This document shows positions 1 to 4,903 of a stretch of 6,386 bases of DNA, in pieces. This stretch comes from DATFAS01 sp035254305. GTDB taxonomy: Bacteria; Bacillota; Bacilli; Aneurinibacillales; RAOX-1. The notes under the pieces are model-generated. The model made no database searches and had not been told where the DNA came from. It saw only the letters and a program-made list of their open reading frames with translations. Made by a program: the position numbers and the translations under genes. How positions within the stretch are numbered: position 1 is the stretch's first letter; every line of letters begins with the position of its first letter. The DNA lies in NCBI GenBank assembly GCA_035254305.1, contig DATFAS010000236.1, forward strand, positions 1 through 6,386, in the 5' to 3' direction.

Positions 1-33
1 TGAAATATCAATTAATTCAGTTGGTTTGTGGAC

Positions 34-54
34 TACTCAATTAACTATTGAGTA
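34..54. repeat. Perfect palindrome upstream of the small membrane-protein gene
   Basis: The arms TACTCAAT (34-41) and ATTGAGTA (47-54) are exact reverse complements around the 5-nt centre TAACT. The element ends about 6 nt before the G-rich ribosome binding site of the gene at 73. It could be an operator for a dimeric repressor or a weak A+T-rich hairpin. No T-run follows it, so it is not a standard terminator. The symmetry is seen directly; the role is unknown. Confidence 0.5.
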
Positions 55-72
55 AAGACTGGGGGGTCTAGA

Positions 73-246
73 ATGAATGTCATTACTTTAGAGGATTATA
101 GAAAGAAAAAGAATAAAAAAAGTCCCTTTTACTATATCGGGGTAAGTATCACATCTATTCTCTTTTTCTCTATTGGAAACTTCATGTTATTTTTCCTGTA
201 TAAAGAATGGTCAGCGTTTATTCATTACTTTTTCTTAGATTCTTAG
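73..246 (+). CDS. Small single-pass membrane protein, function unknown
   Basis: This is a 57-codon reading frame starting at ATG 73 and ending at TAG 244-246. A run of six G (61-66) lies 6 nt before the ATG and can pair with the 16S rRNA tail. The predicted protein has a short polar start (MNVITLEDYRKKK), a strongly basic stretch at residues 10-16, one hydrophobic segment at about residues 19-43, and an aromatic-rich C-terminus. The positive-inside rule predicts a cytoplasmic N-terminus and an outside tail. I do not recognise the family, and small single-helix proteins give little to match. The ribosome binding site and the charge-then-hydrophobic layout argue for a real gene, but it is short and chance is not excluded. 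It could end an operon whose earlier genes lie left of the window. Confidence 0.5.
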   Translation: MNVITLEDYRKKKNKKSPFYYIGVSITSILFFSIGNFMLFFLYKEWSAFIHYFFLDS

Positions 247-376
247 GAGCAATTATCTTGTTGTTTAACCTTGCTTGAAATCCTATCTATGATCTCCATT
301 CCTAACTGCCAATAAATGGCGTACCTCTGAAAGATTACCCATTAATGATAATAAATTAAATCTGAATGATAAAATC

Positions 377-408
377 AAGAAAGTCCACTATCTCTAGTGG
401 ACTTTCTT
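377..408. terminator. Strong hairpin terminator closing the CoA-transferase gene
   Basis: The 14-bp perfect arms AAGAAAGTCCACTA (377-390) and TAGTGGACTTTCTT (395-408) enclose a 4-nt loop. The hairpin starts 9 nt beyond the stop codon of the leftward CoA-transferase gene. The stem ends in A- or T-rich sequence in both directions, so it may also stop rightward transcription from the small gene at 73-246. The T-tract is modest on either strand; the stem itself is unambiguous. The rest of 247-417 shows no gene. Confidence 0.85.
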
Positions 409-417
409 ATTTAACTC

Positions 418-1938
418 TTAGTTTAATACTTCAACCTTACTAGGCTTAGCTAGCATGGTGCCTTCTTTCTGATAGCGAGTATGCATAGCGAAAGCTTTCT
501 CTAATACATGTGGTGTTTGGCCGCCATTTTTCATTGCTTCATTATAATATTCGCGTAATTGAGGCTTGTAATCTGGGTGAGCACAATTTTCGATAATTAA
601 CTCAACTCTTTCTCTTGGAGCAAGACCACGAAGATCAGCAAGACCTTGTTCTGTTACAAGTACATCCACATCATGTTCAGTATGATCTAAGTGTGGCACA
701 AAAGGAACAACGCTTGAAATAGCTCCATTCTTCGCGGTTGACTTAGTAACGAAAATGGCTAAACGGGAATTACGAGCAAAATCTCCGGATCCCCCAATTC
801 CGTTCATCATATGGGTTCCCATAACATGTGTAGAGTTAACATTTCCGTAGATATCAAACTCTAAAGCTGTATTGATAGCGATAAGTCCGAGACGGCGAAT
901 AATTTCTGGATGATTCGAGATTTCTTGTGGGCGAAGAACAATTTTACCCTCATATTTTTTGAAGTCAGAGAATACTTCCTCCATTTTTTCGGCTGAAACT
1001 GTAATACTACATCCAGAAGCAAATGTAATTTTACCTGCATCTAATAAATCAAACACAGCATCCTGAAGCACTTCAGAGTAAACCTCAAGATCTGTAAATT
1101 CCGAATTCAAGAAGCCATGGAATACAGCATTCGCTACCGTTCCAATTCCTGATTGTAAAGGAGCTAGTTTATTAGTCAATCTTCCAACTTCGATTTCCTT
1201 ACGGAAGAAATCAAGCAGGTGAGTAGCTATTTGTGCTGTTTCCTCATCGGGTGGTGTAATTGTCGAAGGTGAATCCATTTGATCAGTAATGACAATACCT
1301 TTAATTTTCTCAACGTCGACAACAATTCCTTTTGTACCAATACGTTGATCTGCTGCTGTAAGAGGAATCGGTGATCTTTCACCCTGTTTTTCTAAGGAAT
1401 AAATATCATGGAAGCCCTCAAGTGCAAGAGGTTGAGATAGATTTAATTCCACGATAACTTCCTTGGCGCATTCAACGAAAATACTTGAGTTCCCAACAGA
1501 GGTTGTAGGAATGATCACACCATCTTCTGTAATCGCAACCGCTTCCACAATAGCGAAATCAACAGGTCCCATCACATTTCCACGAATAAGCTCAGCAGTA
1601 TGTGATAAGTGTTGGTCAACGAATAATAGATCCCCTTGATTTAAGCTTTTGCGCATAACGGAATCTGCCTGGAACGGAAGTCTTTTGTTAACAATCCCAA
1701 CTTCAGCCATTGCCTTATCGATGTCCGAACCAAGAGATGCACCTGTAAATACATTTACTTTTAGGTGATCTGCACCTGCCTTAATACGATTAACCAAAGC
1801 CATTGGAACAGCCTTCGCATCCCCTGCACGAGTAAAGCCACTAAGCCCTAATGTCATTCCATCCTTAATCCATTCAGAAGCTTCACTTGCTGTCACAATA
1901 CGATTTCTCAAACCTTCATGCCGTAAGCGCTTTAACAT
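418..1938 (-). CDS. Succinate/acetyl-CoA CoA-transferase (acetyl-CoA hydrolase/transferase family)
   Basis: A 506-aa cytoplasmic enzyme that moves CoA between short-chain acids, most likely succinyl-CoA or propionyl-CoA with acetate or succinate as partner. The N-terminal half carries the family opening GMTLGLSGFTRAGDAKAVP (residues about 27-45). The motif YSEVLQD (287-293) contains Glu289, matching the catalytic glutamate that forms the glutamyl-CoA thioester in Acetobacter AarC. The glycine loop MNGIGGSGDFA (378-388) and VTEQGLADLRG (428-438) follow in the C-terminal half. The length fits the succinate CoA-transferase subfamily. I chose ATG 1938 because GGAGGG lies 9 nt upstream. The frame extends 15 codons further, to ATG 1983, but that start has no clear ribosome binding site and the extra codons read through the binding site. 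The gene lies 114 nt downstream of the LytTR regulator on the same strand and ends in a hairpin. Exact acyl substrates cannot be read from the sequence. Confidence 0.93.
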   Translation of the reverse strand: MLKRLRHEGLRNRIVTASEASEWIKDGMTLGLSGFTRAGDAKAVPMALVNRIKAGADHLKVNVFTGASLGSDIDKAMAEVGIVNKRLPFQADSVMRKSLNQGDLLFVDQHLSHTAELIRGNVMGPVDFAIVEAVAITEDGVIIPTTSVGNSSIFVECAKEVIVELNLSQPLALEGFHDIYSLEKQGERSPIPLTAADQRIGTKGIVVDVEKIKGIVITDQMDSPSTITPPDEETAQIATHLLDFFRKEIEVGRLTNKLAPLQSGIGTVANAVFHGFLNSEFTDLEVYSEVLQDAVFDLLDAGKITFASGCSITVSAEKMEEVFSDFKKYEGKIVLRPQEISNHPEIIRRLGLIAINTALEFDIYGNVNSTHVMGTHMMNGIGGSGDFARNSRLAIFVTKSTAKNGAISSVVPFVPHLDHTEHDVDVLVTEQGLADLRGLAPRERVELIIENCAHPDYKPQLREYYNEAMKNGGQTPHVLEKAFAMHTRYQKEGTMLAKPSKVEVLN

Positions 1939-1947
1939 TGAAGATCT

Positions 1948-1953
1948 CCCTCC
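1948..1953 (-). promoter_or_regulatory. Ribosome binding site fixing the CoA-transferase start
   Basis: On the minus strand GGAGGG is followed after 9 nt by ATG 1938. It decides against the longer in-frame start at 1983. No clear -35/-10 pair was found in the 114-nt gap behind it, so the gene may be co-transcribed with the regulator upstream. Confidence 0.8.
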
Positions 1954-2052
1954 ACCCAACTTGCTTTTTTTCAAAATTAACACGTTTTCGGTGGAATTAC
2001 ATTGCCCGTAAGGTAAAACAGAAGATTCGACGTTAAAATAGCTAAATCAAAA

Positions 2053-2703
2053 TCAGAAACCTAGATACTGTCGAAACAAGCTTGAATACTTTTGGCTAAC
2101 TGGAACCAATTCTTTGTTCTTCCCTCTGATCCCTAATAAAAATGTGGAATGAAAATCAGGCTGTATTTGAGCAATCGAATTGATATTAACAACAAAAGCA
2201 CGGTGACATCTCAAGAATTGATCACTCGGTAAAATTCTTTCTAATTCACTTAGTGTATATTTATTTTGATAATTTCCGTTCTTCGTATGCACAAAAGTTT
2301 TTCCATCACTCGATGATATATAGAGGATCTCCTCATAAGGAATAGGAATCCATCCTTCTTCAATTTTGCCAACCAAGAAATTATGTTTTGTTCTATGGGC
2401 TGGAAAAATCGTTGTAATACACCCCTCAATAAGATCATTATTTAAAATTGGGATGCTTGTCCCATAATAGGGAACTCCAAATACATGGCTGTCAATGGTT
2501 TGTGAGATTTCCTTCCTATTCTCTAAGGCCTTTAATGTTAAGGTTCCCTCTTTTATATCGTCTCCTGGTTTAATCTTCAAATCAATCACAGAGCTCGGTT
2601 GGTAATAAATATATCTAGATGAATCAGCAATAGCAATGGAGACCTCTTTAGGCAAAATTTTGTTTAGTATTTCTAACGATTGGATAAATTGGTTAACCCC
2701 CAT
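2053..2703 (-). CDS. LytTR-family transcriptional regulator with PAS-like sensor domain
   Basis: A 216-aa predicted DNA-binding regulator. Residues about 118-216 form a LytTR domain: a beta-rich start (IPYEEILYISSSDGKTFVHT), the hallmark FLRCHRAFVVNINSI (163-177), and the closing PVSQKYSSLFRQYL (201-214). LytTR domains bind imperfect direct repeats with beta strands rather than a helix-turn-helix. Residues 1-100 lack the phospho-acceptor receiver layout of AgrA or LytR. They resemble a PAS/Cache-like input region seen in some Bacilli sensors and chemotaxis proteins (LPKEVSIAIADSS near 17, then GDDIKEGTLTLKAL, then VFGVPYYGTSIPI). This suggests direct sensing of a small ligand or cell state, without a partner kinase. 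AGGAG lies 7 nt before ATG 2703. It is divergent from the small gene at 2888 and co-directional with the CoA-transferase, so either could be a target. The LytTR call is firm; the sensor-domain assignment is from pattern memory. Confidence 0.88.
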   Translation of the reverse strand: MGVNQFIQSLEILNKILPKEVSIAIADSSRYIYYQPSSVIDLKIKPGDDIKEGTLTLKALENRKEISQTIDSHVFGVPYYGTSIPILNNDLIEGCITTIFPAHRTKHNFLVGKIEEGWIPIPYEEILYISSSDGKTFVHTKNGNYQNKYTLSELERILPSDQFLRCHRAFVVNINSIAQIQPDFHSTFLLGIRGKNKELVPVSQKYSSLFRQYLGF

Positions 2704-2781
2704 ATGATCACTCCTACTTTCCTATTTATCTTCTTATAATTTATCATCTTTTTGAAAAAAATAAATCTTAAACTTAAATAG

Positions 2782-2815
2782 GGACATTTTTTGTCCACTG
2801 TTGAATTTTTCGTCC
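2782..2815. repeat. Pair of 11-bp direct repeats, candidate LytTR operator
   Basis: ATTTTTTGTCC (2786-2796) and ATTTTTCGTCC (2805-2815) differ at one base and start 19 bp apart, close to two helical turns. The first copy is also half of a dyad with GGACA (2782-2786). They lie between the divergent regulator and small-protein genes. The second copy overlaps the end of the -35 and the spacer of the rightward promoter. Paired direct repeats are the known style of LytTR sites, though these do not match the published AgrA-type consensus. Binding is inferred. Confidence 0.45.
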
Positions 2816-2829
2816 CGATGAGATAGAAT
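2801..2829 (+). promoter_or_regulatory. Sigma-A-type promoter for the acidic small protein
   Basis: TTGAAT (2801-2806), a 17-bp spacer and TAGAAT (2824-2829) give 4/6 and 5/6 matches to the vegetative -35 and -10 hexamers at ideal spacing. Transcription would start near 2836-2837, leaving a leader of about 50 nt. That leader includes a 6-bp dyad, CATCAT (2853-2858) and ATGATG (2860-2865). Confidence 0.6.
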
Positions 2830-2887
2830 AGAAATATAAAGCGTGAAAATTCCATCATTATGATGATACAATAGGGGGAATTCTTCG

Positions 2888-3166
2888 ATGAATTACCAGC
2901 ATATAGATGATGATTTTGAATTTGAATATTTTGATGAGATCGATCATGAAGAAGAACGTTTAAAGGAAACGACTCGTCTGAACCAAATATCTATAATTAC
3001 CTTTGAGAAACGCTACGGATGTACATTCCCTGAGTTTATCCTTAAGGCAACTACTAGCAATGAAAAAATTGACTTAATTCTTTGGTCCACAGCTCTTCGT
3101 TATCTAGCAGTAAACAACGAGAAGGTGTATAAGGACCAGGAGAAACTTTTATACCCGCTAAGCTAA
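2888..3166 (+). CDS. Small acidic protein, function unknown
   Basis: A 92-aa protein I do not recognise with confidence. Residues 7-27 are extremely acidic (about a dozen Asp/Glu), followed by a mixed helical region. The stretch FEKRYGCTFPEF (39-50) and then a helix containing ILWSTALRYL (about 64-73) loosely recall short antitoxin-like proteins with a YGM..EEF motif and a following Trp helix. That is only a resemblance, and no toxin gene is adjacent. No signal peptide or membrane segment is seen, so it should be cytoplasmic. AGGGGG (2873-2878) sits 9 nt before ATG 2888, a good sigma-A promoter lies upstream and a very strong terminator follows. It is therefore a complete one-gene transcription unit, divergent from the LytTR regulator and sharing its control region. 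Possible roles include an accessory partner of the regulator. Confidence 0.75.
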   Translation: MNYQHIDDDFEFEYFDEIDHEEERLKETTRLNQISIITFEKRYGCTFPEFILKATTSNEKIDLILWSTALRYLAVNNEKVYKDQEKLLYPLS

Positions 3167-3175
3167 GAAACGAAT

Positions 3176-3221
3176 AAGAGCCTAGTAAATCGTAAGCATC
3201 GATTTACTAGGCTCTTTTTTT
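3176..3221 (+). terminator. Strong rho-independent terminator after the acidic small protein
   Basis: A 17-bp perfect stem is formed by AAGAGCCTAGTAAATCG (3176-3192) and its complement at 3200-3216, around a 7-nt loop. It ends in seven T (3215-3221). It begins 9 nt after the stop codon and should isolate the upstream gene from the ligase operon. Confidence 0.95.
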
Positions 3222-3285
3222 CTTAAGCTCTCTTCTCTAAACAAGGTCTTTCGGGCTATTATCGTAAGACAAAAGTCCATACCCC

Positions 3286-3319
3286 CCTCCTAGAAATCAA
3301 ATATAATAATTTGAGGAGG
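3286..3319 (+). promoter_or_regulatory. Possible hairpin masking the ribosome binding site
   Basis: CCTCC (3286-3290) and TCAAAT (3297-3302) can pair with GGAGG (3315-3319) and ATTTGA (3309-3314) around a 6-nt loop, with a 6-nt bulge on the left arm. This would bury the ribosome binding site of the next gene. It only forms if transcription starts before about 3286. The same stretch holds TATAAT (3302-3307), which could instead be a -10 element, though I find no matching -35. Both readings are tentative. Confidence 0.3.
3314..3319 (+). promoter_or_regulatory. Ribosome binding site deciding a TTG start
   Basis: AGGAGG is followed after 8 nt by TTG 3328. The in-frame GTG at 3319 overlaps this site and so cannot be its start codon. 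Confidence 0.8.
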
Positions 3320-3327
3320 TGAATACC

Positions 3328-3633
3328 TTGTCATTTCCAACTATACCCACAATGACCCTAGGGCACCTTAATCGTTGTGATGTTCTGAATTTGCTCCTTG
3401 CTTCCATAGCAATGGAGGAATTAGGATTGGCTCATCTTATTAATGCTGAAGCAGAGAAAATACAATTTGTGATCACTTCCGAGGATTATGGGAGGAAGGA
3501 TTTGTTAGAAATCAATGAAAGTGCTAGAAAAATGCTAAGAGATGTTATCAAAAAAGAAATGTTACTACTTTTTAAACTAAATGATGTATTGGAACAAACC
3601 ATAATTGATGGATTTGACGATTGTGATAAATAA
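3328..3633 (+). CDS. Small helical protein of a Bacilli family, possibly spore-associated
   Basis: A 101-aa protein, read from TTG 3328, which is ideally spaced from AGGAGG; the in-frame GTG 3319 overlaps that site. It opens with SFPTIP, continues with a long amphipathic helical region (LNLLLASIAMEELGLAHLIN, residues 20-39, then AEAEKIQFVI), and after a short polar break has a second helix (LEINESARKMLRDVIKKEML, 60-79). The tail is acidic (DGFDDCDK). I recall similar short proteins with the pattern LLLASIAMEELGLAHIINAE in Bacilli and Clostridia, sometimes near spore-surface or collagen-like genes. That is memory, not a search, and their function is unknown to me. There is no signal peptide. 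It is the first gene of the block, 33 nt before the ATP-grasp ligase start, so it could be a structural partner, anchor or substrate of the ligases. Two cysteines (17 and 99) are present. Confidence 0.75.
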   Translation: MSFPTIPTMTLGHLNRCDVLNLLLASIAMEELGLAHLINAEAEKIQFVITSEDYGRKDLLEINESARKMLRDVIKKEMLLLFKLNDVLEQTIIDGFDDCDK

Positions 3634-3654
3634 AATACCCGCAAATAAGATATG

Positions 3655-3660
3655 AAGGGA
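3655..3660 (+). promoter_or_regulatory. Ribosome binding site fixing the ATP-grasp ligase start
   Basis: AAGGGA lies 6 nt before ATG 3667. The in-frame ATG at 3652 overlaps the region just before this site and has no purine-rich site of its own, so the shorter start is preferred. Confidence 0.65.
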
Positions 3661-3666
3661 TTTATC

Positions 3667-4887
3667 ATGAGGACTATCATCTTTCTTAACACACAGAAAT
3701 CCGGGTCAAGTCGTGATGCGATTAAAATAGCTGAACAATTAGGTTTTTTCACCATTCTACTCACGGATAGAGAGAAATTTCTACAACAGAGAACTGAATT
3801 TCCTGATATTCATCAAATGATTTTTGTTGATCTGACGAATATTGAGTTAATCAGAATGATCATTCGAAAGCAACAAGAACTAGGGCGCTATATTGAAGCT
3901 ATTGTTAGCTTTACTGATCCTTATGTTTATTTAGCTACCAAATTAAATGATGAATTCTGTATAGGTAGATTCTCCACCGAAGCCATTCGGAAAATGGAGG
4001 ACAAAATCCTAACACGAGAATTTCTTCAAGACTTACCCTATACTCCCTTCTACTTAACCTATAATGGTTTGGATTCCACCTCCACGTTTGTTGAGCAAAT
4101 AAAACACCCCTTTCCTTTAATGGTTAAATCTCCACAATCTGCCGGTTCAAAAGATGTAATTAAAGTAGAGAATAATGATGAACTAACAAGCAGTATCCAT
4201 CTCTTATTAAGTAAGTACCCCGAGCAACCGATCTTAATAGAAGAATATTTAGATGGCCCCCAATACTTGGTTGAAACACTCGTTCTAGATGGGAATGTTC
4301 ATATAATAGCCATTATTGAACAGGAAATCTCCCAAAGACAACGTTTCATCATCACAGGCTACAGTGTTCTGCAATCTTTAGATTCAAGGCTTAAGGAAAA
4401 TCTCCAAATGACGGTAGAAACTATCATTAAAGCCTTCGGAATGCTCACAGGTGCCTGCCATTTGGAATTACGGCTAATTAATCAGCAATGGAAGATGATC
4501 GAAATAAATCCACGAATCTCCGGTGGTGCCATGAACCGAATGGTCCAATTTGCTTATGGCATCAATCTAGTACAAGAAACCTTAAAGGTTTTACTCGGCT
4601 TATCCCCAGACCTAACAAGAAAATGGGAAAAAAATATTTTCACACAGTACGTGATCATCTCAACAAGAGGAATTTTGGAAAGAGTAACGGGGAAGAATCG
4701 AGCTTACCTGTTCCCAGGCGTTCAGGAGGTTTACATTAAACCGAGAAAAGGTGCACTACTCTCTGCTCCATTATCTATGGGTCAACGTTATGCGTATATC
4801 ATTGCGACAGGTGAAACATCAGACCAAGCAAAGCAGAATGCCAAAAACGCAGCAAAGGAAATCAAATTTCACTTAAAGCCTATTTAG
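3667..4887 (+). CDS. ATP-grasp carboxylate-amine ligase
   Basis: A 406-aa cytoplasmic enzyme predicted to activate a carboxylate as acyl phosphate with ATP and join it to an amine, as in L-amino-acid ligases (BacD/YwfE-like), carbamoyl-phosphate synthase and biotin carboxylase. Residues 1-100 form the Rossmann-like pre-ATP-grasp domain (IIFLNTQKSGSSRDAIKIAE near the start). The ATP-grasp core follows: nucleotide-binding PLMVKSPQSAGSKDV (150-164, Lys154), hinge PILIEEYLDGPQYLVE (188-203), metal-binding HLELRL (265-270, Glu267) and IEINPRISGGAM (278-289, Glu279 and Asn281). Residues about 320-400 match the C-terminal lobe of the BacD-like group (KPRKGALL, IIATGETSDQAKQNA). All metal and ATP ligands appear intact, so it should be active. 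It is 16 nt upstream of the ATP-grasp/Mur-ligase gene and clearly in the same operon. Substrates cannot be told from sequence; a dipeptide or aminoacyl building block is likely. Confidence 0.88.
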   Translation: MRTIIFLNTQKSGSSRDAIKIAEQLGFFTILLTDREKFLQQRTEFPDIHQMIFVDLTNIELIRMIIRKQQELGRYIEAIVSFTDPYVYLATKLNDEFCIGRFSTEAIRKMEDKILTREFLQDLPYTPFYLTYNGLDSTSTFVEQIKHPFPLMVKSPQSAGSKDVIKVENNDELTSSIHLLLSKYPEQPILIEEYLDGPQYLVETLVLDGNVHIIAIIEQEISQRQRFIITGYSVLQSLDSRLKENLQMTVETIIKAFGMLTGACHLELRLINQQWKMIEINPRISGGAMNRMVQFAYGINLVQETLKVLLGLSPDLTRKWEKNIFTQYVIISTRGILERVTGKNRAYLFPGVQEVYIKPRKGALLSAPLSMGQRYAYIIATGETSDQAKQNAKNAAKEIKFHLKPI

Positions 4888-4903
4888 AAATTGAGGTGGA
4901 ATT

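Noticed and set aside
2..55. Possible C-terminal tail of an upstream gene in frame 2, ending at TAA 53-55
   Set aside because: Only 17 codons are visible, another frame is also open (to TAA 42-44), and nothing is recognisable, so it cannot be supported.
1939..2052. CcpA cre-like sequence (CGAAAACGTGTTAA on the minus strand) upstream of the CoA-transferase
   Set aside because: It departs from the cre consensus at three defined positions. Catabolite control would make sense biologically but the match is too weak to annotate.
2040..2060. Terminator between the regulator and the CoA-transferase
   Set aside because: No stable stem with a T-run was found around the regulator's stop codon, which fits read-through into the CoA-transferase.
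2867..2872. TACAAT as a -10 box for the acidic small protein
   Set aside because: It abuts the ribosome binding site, which would place the transcription start inside that site. The pair at 2801-2829 is far better placed.
3319..3321. GTG as the start of the small helical protein
   Set aside because: It overlaps the AGGAGG site. TTG 3328 has an ideal 8-nt spacing.
4488..4739. Open frame overlapping the ATP-grasp gene in another phase, and similar antisense frames inside the real genes
   Set aside because: They lie wholly or largely within well-supported genes, have no domain features, and their composition looks like an out-of-frame reading.
3328..4887. Graspetide-type RiPP cluster, with the 101-aa protein as precursor and the ATP-grasp as cyclising enzyme
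   Set aside because: The small protein lacks a leader-plus-repeated-core layout with Thr/Ser and Glu/Asp repeats, and the ATP-grasp resembles amino-acid ligases rather than the graspetide group. A modification role is kept only as a loose possibility.
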